Source: Micromonospora parva
Lineage (GTDB): Bacteria > Actinomycetota > Actinomycetes > Mycobacteriales > Micromonosporaceae
Direction of reading: 5' to 3'
Assembly (NCBI RefSeq): GCF_000718515.1
Contig: NZ_JNZS01000035.1
Location: 1-46,538 of the forward strand
Length of the DNA stretch: 46,538 nt
Position numbers and translations under genes: made by a program
The notes under the pieces: generated by a model
Database searches by the model: none
What the model was told of the DNA's origin: nothing
Seen by the model: the letters and a program-made list of their open reading frames with translations, nothing else
In this document: positions 35,591 through 45,201 of the stretch, piece by piece
How positions within the stretch are numbered: the stretch's first letter is position 1
Layout of the letters: each line of letters begins with the position of its first letter

Positions 35591-37269
35591 TGCTGGTGGC
35601 GGTGGTGTCCGACGAACGCGGCGGGGGAGTGCTGTGCCCGCTGGACGCCACCGGCCAGCCGTGCGGCCCGGCGGAGGCCGTCACCGATCTGGTCGCCGCG
35701 GTCGCCGCGCGCGAGGCCGCAGAGCGCCCCCGCTGGGTCTGGGCGACCGCCTCGGCGGTCTATCCGCCGCTGTTGCGCGCCGGCGTCCGGGTCGATCGGT
35801 GCCACGACGTGGAGTTGACCGAGGCGTTGCTGCTCGGCCACGCGGGCCGCTGGGGCGAGCCCCGCTCGCTGGCCGCCGCCTGGGCCCGGCTGACCGGCGC
35901 GGCGGTGCCGCCCGACCCGCCGCCGCGCGCCGCCGCACCACCCGGGCACGGGCAGGGCGCGCTCTTCGACACCCTTCCCGGTCCGCCGGGGCCGGGCATC
36001 GAGGCACTGACCCGGGTGTACGCGGACCAGCTCGCCCGGGTCGCCGGAACCGAGCACCCCGGCCGGTTCCGGTTGCTGGTGGCCGCCGAGTCGGCCGGCG
36101 CGCTGGTCGCCACGGAGATGGGCGTCGCCGGGCTGCCGTGGCGTGCCGACGTGCACAACGAGATCCTGCACGAGCTGCTCGGTGAGGCGTCCCCGGTCGG
36201 TGGGCCGCCCCGTCGACTTGCCGAGCTGGCCGCCCGGATCGCCGACGCCCTCGGCGTACGCGGCCTGCACGCCGACTCGCCGGCCGAGCTGCTGAAGGCG
36301 TTCGCCCGGGCCGGGGTGGAGCTGCCCAACACCCGGGCCTGGGTGCTGCGCGGGGTGGACCATCCGGCGGTGCCGCTGGTGTTGGAATACAAGGAGCTCT
36401 ACCGGATCTGGACGGCGCACGGCTGGGCCTGGCTCGACCAGTGGGTGCGGGGCGGCCGGTTCCAACCGGAGTACGTGCCAGGTGGTGTCGTCTCCGGCCG
36501 GTGGGCCACCCGGGGTGGTGGCGCGTTGCAGATCCCCAAGGTGATCCGGCGGGCGGTGGTGGCCGATCCGGGTTGGCGGTTGGTGGTCGCCGACGCCGGC
36601 CAGTTGGAGCCCCGGGTGCTGGCAGCGGTCTCCGGCGACGCGCGGTTGGCGGCGGCGGGCGGTGCCGGCGACCTCTACGCCGCGTTGGCCCGGGATTCGT
36701 TCGGTGGCGACCGGGCGAAGGCCAAGGTGGCCCTGCTCGGCGCCATGTACGGGCAGACCGGCGGGGCCGCGGTGCCCGCGTTGGCGGTGCTGAAGCGCAG
36801 TTACCCGACGGCGTTCGGTTACGTCGAGGCGGCGGCGCGCACCGGTGAGACAGGTGGGTTGGTGCGGTCGTGGCTGGGGCGGACGTGCCCGCCCGGCTCG
36901 GCCGGGTTCGGTGAGCTGGGCGACGAGACCGCCGATCCGGAGGGGCCTGCCGATCCGCAGAGTCCACGGGCGCGTGCCGCGCGGTCGCGGGGGCGTTTCA
37001 CCCGCAACTTCGTCATTCAGGCCACCGCCGCGGAGTGGGCCTCGACGTTGCTGGCGACGCTGCGTACGGAGTTGTCCGGCACCGACGCCGAGTTGGTGTT
37101 CTTCCAGCATGACGAGGTGGTCGTGCACGCGCCGGCGGGCCAGGCCGACGCGGTCGCCGAGGCTGTCAGCCGCTGCGGCGAGCGGGCCTCGGCGCTGCTC
37201 TTCGGTGCGACGCCGGTCCGGTTTCCGCTGGATCTGTCCATCGTCGACTGCTACGCCGACGCCGCCTGA
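35590..37269 (+). CDS. Family A DNA polymerase with 3'-5' exonuclease-like domain
   Basis: A 559-residue protein of the actinobacterial bifunctional 3'-5' exonuclease/DNA polymerase group. There is no PolA 5' nuclease domain. The N-terminal ~190 residues correspond to the exonuclease-like region but show no obvious DEDD set, so proofreading activity is doubtful. The polymerase motifs are recognisable: motif A VVADAGQLEPRVLAAVSGD with Asp335, an O-helix of the form RAKAKVALLGAMYG, and motif C HDE at 507-509. Motif A differs from the canonical DYSQIELR by AGQLEPR. It is likely an accessory repair polymerase. The start is GTG 35590 on promoter spacing; divergent from the exporter operon. Confidence 0.9.
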   Translation: MLVAVVSDERGGGVLCPLDATGQPCGPAEAVTDLVAAVAAREAAERPRWVWATASAVYPPLLRAGVRVDRCHDVELTEALLLGHAGRWGEPRSLAAAWARLTGAAVPPDPPPRAAAPPGHGQGALFDTLPGPPGPGIEALTRVYADQLARVAGTEHPGRFRLLVAAESAGALVATEMGVAGLPWRADVHNEILHELLGEASPVGGPPRRLAELAARIADALGVRGLHADSPAELLKAFARAGVELPNTRAWVLRGVDHPAVPLVLEYKELYRIWTAHGWAWLDQWVRGGRFQPEYVPGGVVSGRWATRGGGALQIPKVIRRAVVADPGWRLVVADAGQLEPRVLAAVSGDARLAAAGGAGDLYAALARDSFGGDRAKAKVALLGAMYGQTGGAAVPALAVLKRSYPTAFGYVEAAARTGETGGLVRSWLGRTCPPGSAGFGELGDETADPEGPADPQSPRARAARSRGRFTRNFVIQATAAEWASTLLATLRTELSGTDAELVFFQHDEVVVHAPAGQADAVAEAVSRCGERASALLFGATPVRFPLDLSIVDCYADAA

Positions 37270-37478
37270 CCCGCGAGCGTACGCCGACCGTCGGGACACC
37301 GGCCAGGTCCGCGCCGTCGGGCGACCGCCGCGCCCTCGACGACCGGCACCGTCCGCTGCGTCGGGAGATGCCGGGCGTGTAACGGTTGTGCTATTTCTCC
37401 TTTTCGCCCCGCCACCCTCGGCTGGCCGTCCTCGTTGCAGTGTCCGTAGGAGGGGACGGATCTGTCACGGTCCGTTCC

Positions 37479-38108
37479 GTGCTGGAGGGGGCGCAGCTGA
37501 ACCGGATCGCAGGAATGATCATCGCCGCAGGCGGAGGACGACGGATCGGTGGTCCCGAGGCGCTGCTGCACCAGGGGGGAAAGCCCCTGGTCAATCAGAT
37601 GATCGACACGATGACCGAGGCGGGCTGCGAGCGGATCGTGGTCGTCCTGGGTGCCGCCGCCGACCAGGTCCAGGAGACCGCTGACCTGGGCAAGGCCACC
37701 GTTGTGATCAACAAGGCGTGGGGCACCGGAGTCGGCTCGTCCATCCGGGCCGGTCTGGCCGCGATGGACGACGACGGGATCGAGGCGGTGGTGGTGGTCC
37801 CGGTCGACATGCCGGGCCTGACCGCGACGGCGGTCCGGCGGGTGGCCGCGCTGCCGTACCCGGACGTGCTGGTCTGCGCCACCTACGACGGGTTGCGCGG
37901 CTATCCGATGTTGTTCGGCCGCCGGCACTGGCCCGGCATCGCCACCCTGGCCAGCGCCGACGTGGGCGCCCGGCCATACCTGTTGGCGCACAAGGACCAG
38001 ATTGTCGACATCGCCTGCGACTCGGTCGCCGACGGCAGCCGGATCGACACCCCGGAGCTGATGGATCTCTACGGCCTCACCGTCCCGCCGCAGCGCGTCG
38101 GGGTCTGA
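37479..38108 (+). CDS. MobA-like nucleotidyltransferase
   Basis: A 209-residue NTP_transf_3 protein, the family of MobA/MocA and related nucleotidylyltransferases that make molybdopterin dinucleotides or NDP-activated compounds. The nucleotide loop is AGMIIAAGGGRRIGGPEALL and the metal-binding region is VVVVPVDMPGL. The Lys usual in the first motif (PKALL) is Glu here. The C-terminus GSRIDTPELMDLYG resembles MocA-type enzymes. No molybdenum-enzyme gene is in the window, so the substrate is open. The start is uncertain: GTG 37479, ATG 37515 (197 residues) and GTG 37440 are all in frame and none has a well-placed Shine-Dalgarno. The 209-base gap upstream holds no other gene. Confidence 0.8.
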   Translation: MLEGAQLNRIAGMIIAAGGGRRIGGPEALLHQGGKPLVNQMIDTMTEAGCERIVVVLGAAADQVQETADLGKATVVINKAWGTGVGSSIRAGLAAMDDDGIEAVVVVPVDMPGLTATAVRRVAALPYPDVLVCATYDGLRGYPMLFGRRHWPGIATLASADVGARPYLLAHKDQIVDIACDSVADGSRIDTPELMDLYGLTVPPQRVGV

Positions 38109-38163
38109 GGCGGCAGCAGCCGTGGAAGCCCGACGGTAGGCGGTGCGTCGCGCTTCCCGGAAT

Positions 38164-38207
38164 GCGTGATGCCTGTGAGGCATCAAGATGACTCACAGGC
38201 ATCACGC
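38164..38207. terminator. Strong bidirectional hairpin
   Basis: A perfect 16-bp stem: GCGTGATGCCTGTGAG at 38164-38179 against its exact complement at 38192-38207, with a 12-base loop. It lies between convergent genes ending at 38108 and 38254. Its stem is less GC-rich than the neighbourhood. Confidence 0.75.
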
Positions 38208-38253
38208 TCGTCAGGACATGGCCGCAAGATCGGTGCGGGCGTGGCGGGGTACT

Positions 38254-39663
38254 TCAGTCCTGCGCCGAGTCCAGCTTTCCGGTGGCGGCGAGGCGCTGGT
38301 ACCAGTGGGCGCTGTCCTTCCAGGTGCGTACCTGGGTGTCGTAGTCGACCCGGATGATCCCGAAGCGACGGTCGTAGCCGTAGCCCCACTCGAAGTTGTC
38401 CAGCAACGACCAGACGAAGTAGCCGCGGACGTCAGCACCCTGGGCGCGGGCGTCGGCCATCGCGCCGATGTGCCGACGCAGGTAGTCGATCCGCCGCTCG
38501 TCGTGGATGCGGCCGTCGGCCGACACCACGTCGTCGAACGCCGCGCCGTTCTCGGTGATCATCATGGGCTGGTTCGGGTATTCGCGGTGCAGGCGCAGCA
38601 GCAGCTCGGTCAGCGCCGGCGGGTCGATGTTCCAACCCATCGCCGTGTACGGGCCGGGCTGCGGCAGGAAGTCGACGTCGTCGGCGGCGACCCACGGCGT
38701 GGAGGTCGACGCGCCGTGCCCGTCGGCGTCGGAGCGGGCCGACACCCCGTCCCAGGCCCGGACCAGGGTGCTGGAGTAGTAGTTGACCCCGAGCACGTCC
38801 AGCGGTACCGCGATCAGCTTCTCGTCACCCTCGCGGACGAACGACCAGTCGGTGACGGAGGCGGTGTCGGCCAGCAGGTCGGCCGGGTACGCCCCGTCCA
38901 GCATCGGGCCGAGGAACGCCCGGTTCGCCAACGCGTCGATCCGCCGGACCGCGTCCTGGTCGGCGGCCGAGTCGGAGGCACCCCGGACGACGTGCAGGTT
39001 CAGCGTCACCGACAGCTCGGCGGACGGGGCCAGCTCCCGGACCACCCGGCCGGCCAGGCCGTGCGCGAGGTTGAGGTGGTGCACCGCTGCCAGCGCCGCC
39101 GCCGGCTCGGTGCGACCCGGCGCGTGCACCCCGGAGGCGTAGCCCAGGTACGCGGAGCACCACGGCTCGTTCAGCGTCGTCCAGGTGTGCACCCGGTCGC
39201 CCAGCGCACCGACGATGCCCGCCGCGTACTCCTGGAAGCGCAACGCGGTCTCCCGTGCCGCCCACCCGCCGGTGTCCTCCAGCTCCTGCGGCAGGTCCCA
39301 GTGGTACATGGTGGCCACCGGGCGGATGCCCCGCTCCAGCAGCCCGTCCACCAGCCGCGAGTAGAAGTCGATGCCCGCCTGGTTGAACCGGCCCGAACCG
39401 CCCGGCTGCACCCGGGGCCAGGAGATGGAGAACCGGTACGCGCTGAGCCCGAGGTCGGCGATGTGCCCGAGGTCGTCGGCCCACCGGTGGTAGTGGTCGG
39501 CGGCCACGTCCCCGGTGTCGCCGTTGAGGGTCCGGCCGGGGGTGTGGCTGTAGGTGTCCCAGATGGACGGGCCCCGCCCGTCCTCGGTCGCCGCACCCTC
39601 GATCTGGTACGCCGCCGTCGCCGAGCCCCAGATGAAGCTCTCCGGGAAGTGGTGTCGCGTCAT
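38254..39663 (-). CDS. GH1 beta-glucosidase
   Basis: A 469-residue glycoside hydrolase family 1 enzyme, presumably cytosolic (no signal peptide). Family signatures are complete: [15 protein letters not shown] at the N-terminus, the acid/base Glu166 in TLNEP and the nucleophile Glu371 in MITENGAAF, and later [13 protein letters not shown]. It would release beta-linked glucose, or related sugars, from the non-reducing end of small oligosaccharides. ATG 39663 overlaps the alpha-xylosidase stop by 4 bases. Pairing with an alpha-xylosidase suggests sequential trimming of xyloglucan fragments. It is the last gene of the operon and is followed by a strong hairpin. Confidence 0.95.
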   Translation of the reverse strand: MTRHHFPESFIWGSATAAYQIEGAATEDGRGPSIWDTYSHTPGRTLNGDTGDVAADHYHRWADDLGHIADLGLSAYRFSISWPRVQPGGSGRFNQAGIDFYSRLVDGLLERGIRPVATMYHWDLPQELEDTGGWAARETALRFQEYAAGIVGALGDRVHTWTTLNEPWCSAYLGYASGVHAPGRTEPAAALAAVHHLNLAHGLAGRVVRELAPSAELSVTLNLHVVRGASDSAADQDAVRRIDALANRAFLGPMLDGAYPADLLADTASVTDWSFVREGDEKLIAVPLDVLGVNYYSSTLVRAWDGVSARSDADGHGASTSTPWVAADDVDFLPQPGPYTAMGWNIDPPALTELLLRLHREYPNQPMMITENGAAFDDVVSADGRIHDERRIDYLRRHIGAMADARAQGADVRGYFVWSLLDNFEWGYGYDRRFGIIRVDYDTQVRTWKDSAHWYQRLAATGKLDSAQD

Positions 39664-41891
39664 CGTTCCGTCCCCTGGATCTCGCAGATGTAGCCCGTCG
39701 AGGTGCCGGCGACCAGTTCGGCACTGGCCGTCCCGCCCTCGTAGCGCACGTCGAACTCGGCGCCCGGTCCGTCGCCGGGTGACGGTACCCGTACCCGGAC
39801 CCGCTGCCCGTCGGTCGGTGCGTACAGCCGCAGCCGCACGTCGTCGGCCCACTCGTAGTCCGGTCGGTCGGTGCGCGAGCCGAACGGGATGACCGCGCCC
39901 GGTCGGGCCAGCACCGGCAGGCTGTCGAAGCCGTGCTTCTCGGTCACCCAGGTCGGGCCGGTGACCTGCGCGCCGGTGACCAGGTGCGTCCAGGTGCCGG
40001 CGGGTACGTAGTACGTGACGTCGCCGTCGGCGCTGAGCACCGGCGCGACGAGCACGTCCGGGCCGAGCATGTACTGCCGGTCCAGGTGCGCGGTCGCCGG
40101 GTCGTCCGGGAACTCCAGGAACATCGGCCGCATCATCGGCGTTCCGTCGCGGTGCGCGTCCTCGGCGGCGGCCGCCAGATACGGCATCAGGCCGAGCTTG
40201 AGCTGGGTGAAGTGCCGCAGCACGTCGACGGCCTCGTCGTCGAAGGCCCACGGCACCCGGTACGAGCCGGACCCGTGCAGCCGGGAGTGCGAGGAGAGCA
40301 ACCCGAAGGCCACCCACCGCTTGAACACCGCCGGGTCGGGAGTGCCCTCGAAGCCGCCGATGTCGTGGCTCCAGTAGCCGAAGCCGGACGCCGCCAGGGA
40401 CAGCCCGCCGCGCAGCGACTCGGCCATCGCGACGAACGTCGACTCGCAGTCGCCGCCCCAGTGCACCGGGAACTGCTGCCCGCCGGCGGTGGCCGAGCGG
40501 GCGAACAGCACCGCCTCGCCCTTGCCGCGCTCGGTCTCCAGCAGTTCGAAGACCGCCTTGTTGTAGAGGTACGAGTAGTAGTTGTGCATCCGCTGCGGGT
40601 CGGAGCCGTCGTGCCACACCACGTCGGTCGGGATGCGCTCGCCGAAGTCGGTCTTGAAGCAGTCGACGCCCATGTCCAGCAGCACCTTGAGCTTGCCGGT
40701 GAACCAGGCGACGGCGTCCGGGTTGGTGAAGTCGACCAGCGCCATGCCGGCCTGCCACTTGTCCCACTGCCAGACCGATCCGTCGGGGTTGCGCACCAGG
40801 TAACCGGCCTCGCGGCCCTCCTCGAAGAGGTACGACCGCTGCGCGATGTACGGGTTGATCCAGACGCACACCTTCAGGTCGCGTTCGTGCAGCCGGCGCA
40901 GCATCCCCTCCGGGTCGGGGAAGGTCGCCGGGTCCCAGACGAAGTCGACCCAGTGGAACTGGCGCATCCAGAAGCAGTCGAAGTGGAACACCGACAGCGG
41001 CAGCCCGCGCTCGGCCATCCCGTCGACGAACTCGGTCACCGTCTTCTCGTCGTACGAGGTGGTGAACGACGTGGACAGCCAGAGGCCGTACGACCACGCG
41101 GGGATCCGGGCCGGCCGGCCGGTGAGCGCTGTGTACCGGCGCAGCACGTCCTTCGGGTGGGGCCCGTCGATGACGTAGTAGGTCAGCGACTGGCCCTCGA
41201 CGCTGAACTGGGTCTGCGTGACGACCTCGGAGCCGACCTCGAACGACACGTGCTCCGGGTGGTCCACGAAGACCCCGTAGCCGGCGCTGCTGAGGTAGAA
41301 CGGCACGTTCTTGTACGCCTGCTCGCTGGCGGTGCCGCCGTCGGCGTTCCAGATGTCGACGGTCTGCCCGTTCTTGACGAACGGGCCGAAGCGCTCGCCC
41401 AGCCCGTACACCGTCTCACCGACGCCCAGGGCGAGCCGTTCGTGCACGTGCCGGCGGCCTTCGGCGTCGGTGACGACGCCGATGCTGCGCGCCGTGGACG
41501 AGGTGACCAGCCGGTCGCCGTGCAGGAAGTCGACCCGCCACCCGTCGATGAGCGAGACCCGTGCGGTCAGCTCACCGGTGGCCAGCGTCGCGCTGAGCCC
41601 GGTGACGTCGACGGTGACCGGGTGCGTCTCGTCGGTGCTCAGCCCGAAGTGCGGTTCGCGGGGCAGCCCTCCGGTGTGGTGGGCGATCGTCACCCCGATG
41701 ACGCCGGGGGCGGGGGAGAAGAACCGAACGGTGACCAGGGGACGGTTGAGGGTGTCGCCGCGTCCGGTGATCTGACCGGTCGGCGCGAAGACGGTGAAGC
41801 CGCGCTCGTCCGGCTCGACCGACTCCACGGTGCCGGGGCGCAGGACGCTGACGCCGGGGCGCAGCTGCCAGTACCCGTCGGTGAACTTCAC
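39660..41891 (-). CDS. yicI: GH31 alpha-xylosidase, YicI-like
   Basis: A 743-residue family 31 glycosidase. The catalytic nucleophile Asp415 lies in [20 protein letters not shown] and the acid/base Asp481 in HWGGDCEST; spacing and surrounding sequence are nearly those of E. coli YicI (Asp416/Asp482), an alpha-xylosidase acting on isoprimeverose-type ends. The N-terminal beta-sandwich (about 1-250) precedes the barrel. No signal peptide, so it acts in the cytosol on imported oligosaccharides. It starts at GTG 41891, with AGGAG 8 bases upstream, overlapping the permease stop as GTGA. An alpha-glucosidase is less likely given the KTDFGE block. Confidence 0.92.
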   Translation of the reverse strand: MKFTDGYWQLRPGVSVLRPGTVESVEPDERGFTVFAPTGQITGRGDTLNRPLVTVRFFSPAPGVIGVTIAHHTGGLPREPHFGLSTDETHPVTVDVTGLSATLATGELTARVSLIDGWRVDFLHGDRLVTSSTARSIGVVTDAEGRRHVHERLALGVGETVYGLGERFGPFVKNGQTVDIWNADGGTASEQAYKNVPFYLSSAGYGVFVDHPEHVSFEVGSEVVTQTQFSVEGQSLTYYVIDGPHPKDVLRRYTALTGRPARIPAWSYGLWLSTSFTTSYDEKTVTEFVDGMAERGLPLSVFHFDCFWMRQFHWVDFVWDPATFPDPEGMLRRLHERDLKVCVWINPYIAQRSYLFEEGREAGYLVRNPDGSVWQWDKWQAGMALVDFTNPDAVAWFTGKLKVLLDMGVDCFKTDFGERIPTDVVWHDGSDPQRMHNYYSYLYNKAVFELLETERGKGEAVLFARSATAGGQQFPVHWGGDCESTFVAMAESLRGGLSLAASGFGYWSHDIGGFEGTPDPAVFKRWVAFGLLSSHSRLHGSGSYRVPWAFDDEAVDVLRHFTQLKLGLMPYLAAAAEDAHRDGTPMMRPMFLEFPDDPATAHLDRQYMLGPDVLVAPVLSADGDVTYYVPAGTWTHLVTGAQVTGPTWVTEKHGFDSLPVLARPGAVIPFGSRTDRPDYEWADDVRLRLYAPTDGQRVRVRVPSPGDGPGAEFDVRYEGGTASAELVAGTSTGYICEIQGTER

Positions 41892-42775
41892 TTCTCGGCT
41901 CCTGCCGTGATACCGCGCGCAAGGGTGCGCTGGAAGATGAGGAAGAAGAGGATGGCCGGCACCAGGCTGATCAGCGCGCCGGCGTTGGTGGTCGGGGCGT
42001 CCATCAGCCGGTCGCCCTGCAACGACGCGAGCGCGACCGGGATGGTCTGCGTCTGGTTGTCGATCAGCATGACCAGCGGGATGAGGAACTCGTTCCACGT
42101 CCAGATGAAGAAGAAGATGAGCAGCACCGCGAGGGTGGGTCGCAGGTTGGGGAAGACCACCCGCCACAGCACCGTCCACTTGCCGGCGCCGTCCAACGCG
42201 GCGGCCTCCAGCAGCGAGCGCGGGAACGTGCTCATCACCGAGGCGAGCAGGTAGGTGCCGAACGCGCTCTGGATCACGGTGAAGATGATGATCACCGAGA
42301 GCTGGGTGTTGTAGAGGCCGACCTGCTTCGCCACGTAGTACAGCGGGTAGATCAGCGCCTCCTGCGGCAGCATGTTCGCCAGCAGGAAGAGACCGACGAT
42401 CCACAGCCGGCCACGGACCCGGCCGATGCCCAGGGCGTACGCGTTGAGCAGCGACACGGCGACGCCGAGCACCGCCACCGAGCCGGCGATGATCGCCGAG
42501 TTCCAGAACTTGAGCGGGAAGTTCACAGTGGTCCAGTAGGTGCGCAGACCCTTGGTGTAGAACTCCGTCGGCCAGCTCAGCGGCCCGCTCGACGAGTAGT
42601 CGCCGGGCGACTTGAACGCGTTGAGCAGCATGAACGCGAACGGCACCAGCATGACGAGCGCGCCGAGGAGGACCAGGACGAGCACCACCCAGCGGCTGAC
42701 GCCGCGGTGGTGTCGGTCGCGTACCGGCCGGGCCGGCTTCACCGGCGCGGCGCTCGGTGTGAGCATGACGGCCAT
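41888..42775 (-). CDS. Sugar ABC importer permease (second subunit)
   Basis: A 295-residue MalG-like permease. A basic cytoplasmic N-terminus is followed by six membrane segments, with the EAA motif EAAALDGAGKWTVLWRVVFPN at about residues 192-212. ATG 42775 is one base after the stop of the upstream permease. It probably imports the oligosaccharide cleaved by the two downstream hydrolases. Confidence 0.92.
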   Translation of the reverse strand: MAVMLTPSAAPVKPARPVRDRHHRGVSRWVVLVLVLLGALVMLVPFAFMLLNAFKSPGDYSSSGPLSWPTEFYTKGLRTYWTTVNFPLKFWNSAIIAGSVAVLGVAVSLLNAYALGIGRVRGRLWIVGLFLLANMLPQEALIYPLYYVAKQVGLYNTQLSVIIIFTVIQSAFGTYLLASVMSTFPRSLLEAAALDGAGKWTVLWRVVFPNLRPTLAVLLIFFFIWTWNEFLIPLVMLIDNQTQTIPVALASLQGDRLMDAPTTNAGALISLVPAILFFLIFQRTLARGITAGAEK

Positions 42776-42776
42776 G

Positions 42777-43745
42777 TCAGAACCCCCGGTCCCGGCGCTC
42801 GCTGCGGGCCTGCATCCAGATGAAGATCCCGGCCACCACCACGATGATCAGGGTCAGCACCATGGAGATCGCGGAGCCGTAGCCGACCTGCAGCTTCTTG
42901 AAGAACGTGTAGTAGGCGAAGTACGACGGCACGTTCGTGGCGTTGTCCGGGCCGCCCCGGGTCAGGGCGAAGATCGGCCCGAACACCTTCAACGCGGCGA
43001 TGGTGCAGGTCAGGGCCACCACGAAGGTCTCCGGCCGGATCTGCGGGAGGGTGATCGCCCGGAACCGGTGCAGCCAGTTCGCGCCGTCGACCTCGGCCGC
43101 CTCGTACAGCTCGGGGTCGACCCGCTGCAACGCCGCCATGAACACGACGACGGGGTAGCCGATCTGCACCCAGATCATCACGGCCATCACGGCCGGCAGG
43201 GCGGTGCCCGGGTCGCCGAGCCAGTCATGGCGGAGCGCGCCGAGACCGACCGCGTCGAGGAGGCTGTTGAACGCCCCGTCGGGGCGCAGGATCCAGCCCC
43301 AGACGATGCCGGCCACCACGACGGGCAGCACCTGCGGCAGGTAGAACGCGGCCCGCAGCGCGGCGGCGGTGCGGGGCTTGAACCGGCGGCCGATGACGTC
43401 GAAGAGCACCGCGGCCAGCAGCAGACCGAGCACGGTGGGCACCACCACCATCGCGACGAGCATCCAGACGGTGTTGCGGAACGACGCCCAGAACACGTCG
43501 TCGTGCAGCAACTGCTGGTAGTTGTCCAGGCCGACCCACCGGGGGTCGCCGATGCCGGACCACTTGGTCAGCGACAGGTAGAGGGTGCCGAGAAGCGGCG
43601 CGCCGATGACGAGGAGGAAGAGCGCCGCTCCGGGGAGCAGGTAGAGCCAGTACGCCGCGTTGCGGCCGCGGCGTCGGCGGCGGGGCACGGGCGGAGTGGG
43701 GGCCGCGGCCGGCGGTGTGGCGGCGACCGTCTCGGAGACTGCCAT
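42777..43745 (-). CDS. Sugar ABC importer permease (first subunit)
   Basis: A 322-residue MalF-like permease with six membrane segments and the EAA motif EAAEVDGANWLHRFRAITLPQ. The N-terminal ~35 residues are Ala/Pro-rich then Arg-rich. I chose ATG 43745, with AAGGA 7 bases upstream; the frame is open to 43841 but would add a non-homologous tail. It follows the binding-protein gene after a 67-base gap containing a hairpin. Confidence 0.92.
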   Translation of the reverse strand: MAVSETVAATPPAAAPTPPVPRRRRRGRNAAYWLYLLPGAALFLLVIGAPLLGTLYLSLTKWSGIGDPRWVGLDNYQQLLHDDVFWASFRNTVWMLVAMVVVPTVLGLLLAAVLFDVIGRRFKPRTAAALRAAFYLPQVLPVVVAGIVWGWILRPDGAFNSLLDAVGLGALRHDWLGDPGTALPAVMAVMIWVQIGYPVVVFMAALQRVDPELYEAAEVDGANWLHRFRAITLPQIRPETFVVALTCTIAALKVFGPIFALTRGGPDNATNVPSYFAYYTFFKKLQVGYGSAISMVLTLIIVVVAGIFIWMQARSERRDRGF

Positions 43746-43769
43746 GGAAGATCCTTCCCGGCGGGGCGG

Positions 43770-43801
43770 GCGGGCGCGCCGGTCGTGCCGGTCACGCCCG
43801 C
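43770..43801. terminator. Intercistronic hairpin between binding protein and permease genes
   Basis: GCGGGCG (43770-43776) and CGCCCGC (43795-43801) form a 7-bp stem. Such hairpins often keep binding-protein mRNA in excess over permease mRNA by partial termination or by shielding the 3' end. Confidence 0.4.
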
Positions 43802-43812
43802 CGCTCGCCGTG

Positions 43813-45117
43813 TCACTTGCCGGTGATCTCCTTGACGCCATCGGCGTACGGCTTGGCGATCGTGTCGAGGACCTGGTCGGGCGACTTCGAGCCGTTGATC
43901 AGACCCTGGAAGCCGGAGACCAGCACGTCGTAGTAGCCGGGGACCGGCCAGTCCGGGTAGAAGGCGAGCCCGTCGGACTTGCTGACCGTGTTGAAGTCCT
44001 CGATCAGCTTGCGGTCCTTCGGGTCGGTGATCTTCGACGCGTCAGCGGCGACCGGAACACCACCGTTGTTGCCGATCAGATCCTGGATCTCCGGGCGCAG
44101 GGTGATGTCGATGAAGTCGTACGCCAGGCTCTTGGCCTTGCTGTTCTCCGGGACCACCCAGAGGTTGCCGGAGGAGCCGGCCTGAAGGGTGTTGCCGGGG
44201 AAGAGGAAGGTGTCCCAGTTGGCCTTCATCTCGGCCTTGAACCGGCCGTACCACCAGCTACCCGAGACGATCATCGGAACCTTGCCGCCGATGAAGGCGG
44301 TGCCCATGTCCTCGGCCTTGAGGCTGGCCGAGTTCTTGGCGACGTAGCCCTTCTGCACCCACTGGGCGAAGGTCTCCGCGCCGTACTTGAGCGGGTCGGC
44401 CTTGAAGTCGACAGGGTTCTTGTAGAGCTGGTAGTTGTCGACGAACTGCCGGTCGGCCTTGGAGAGGGCGAGTTGGTAGAAGAGTTGCCCGGCGGGGTAC
44501 TCGGCGCCGGCCATGCCCAGCGGGGTGATCCCCTTGCCGACGAAGGTGTCCATGGCGGCCGTCATCTCGGCCATGGTGGTCGGGACCTTGACGCCGTTGC
44601 TCTGGAACAGGTCCTTGTTGTAGTAGACGGTGACGTACTCGCCGTAGTTCGGCACACCGAACCAGTTGCCGGAGCCCATCACGCCCTTGTCGCTGTACCG
44701 GGCGGTGGTCTGCAGGCTGGGGCTGAGCTTGCCGGCCCAGCCGCGCTTGTCGGCCTCGCTGCTCAGGTCGGCCAGCAGGCCCTGGGAGGAGAGCAGCCCG
44801 GCGGTCGCGTTGCCCTTGTTGTACTCCATGATGTCCGGGCCCTCGGACGAGTTGATGATCATGCCAGCGTTCTGCTGGATCTGCTCGAACGCCTTGCGCT
44901 CGAAGCGCACCTCGACGCCCGGGTGCTCGGACTTGAAAATCTCGATCGCCCGGTCCCAGCCGATCCCCATGGCGCTGTTCTCGCTCTCGTAGTGCCAGAG
45001 CTTCAGAACCTTGGCGTCGCTGCTGTCCCCGTTGTCACCACCGCCGCAGGCGGCCACGGTGGTCGTCGCGGTCGCCGCCAGGGCGATCGCGGCGACGAGC
45101 CGGTGGAATCGCTGCAT
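43813..45117 (-). CDS. Sugar ABC importer substrate-binding lipoprotein
   Basis: A 434-residue family 1 solute-binding protein. A lipoprotein signal ends in VAAC with the modified Cys at residue 24, followed by a Gly/Asp-rich linker and KVLKLWHYESENSAMGIGW, typical of oligosaccharide binders. ATG 45117 has GAGGAGG 6 bases upstream. It is not closely similar to the two NgcE proteins. From the downstream GH31 and GH1 enzymes, the ligand is probably a xyloglucan oligosaccharide or isoprimeverose, which is inference. Confidence 0.92.
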   Translation of the reverse strand: MQRFHRLVAAIALAATATTTVAACGGGDNGDSSDAKVLKLWHYESENSAMGIGWDRAIEIFKSEHPGVEVRFERKAFEQIQQNAGMIINSSEGPDIMEYNKGNATAGLLSSQGLLADLSSEADKRGWAGKLSPSLQTTARYSDKGVMGSGNWFGVPNYGEYVTVYYNKDLFQSNGVKVPTTMAEMTAAMDTFVGKGITPLGMAGAEYPAGQLFYQLALSKADRQFVDNYQLYKNPVDFKADPLKYGAETFAQWVQKGYVAKNSASLKAEDMGTAFIGGKVPMIVSGSWWYGRFKAEMKANWDTFLFPGNTLQAGSSGNLWVVPENSKAKSLAYDFIDITLRPEIQDLIGNNGGVPVAADASKITDPKDRKLIEDFNTVSKSDGLAFYPDWPVPGYYDVLVSGFQGLINGSKSPDQVLDTIAKPYADGVKEITGK

Positions 45118-45165
45118 TACTATCCTCCTCGTTGAGTACTAGCCGGTACTTCACGGGGCCCGTCG

Positions 45166-45181
45166 TCGCGTTGCAGCGCGA
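45166..45181. promoter_or_regulatory. Imperfect palindrome before the binding-protein gene
   Basis: TCGCGTTGCAGCGCGA is symmetric at 14 of 16 positions and centred on TGCA. It lies in the 84-base gap between the LacI gene and the binding-protein gene, so it could be a second operator. It differs from the palindrome at the LacI promoter. No good promoter hexamers are visible in the gap. Confidence 0.3.
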
Positions 45182-45201
45182 TGGCGGGCCGTCTTAGCTG
45201 G

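Noticed and set aside
39933..42254. 773-codon plus-strand frame opposite the GH31 gene
   Set aside because: GH31 catalytic motifs prove the minus strand is coding; this is a shadow.
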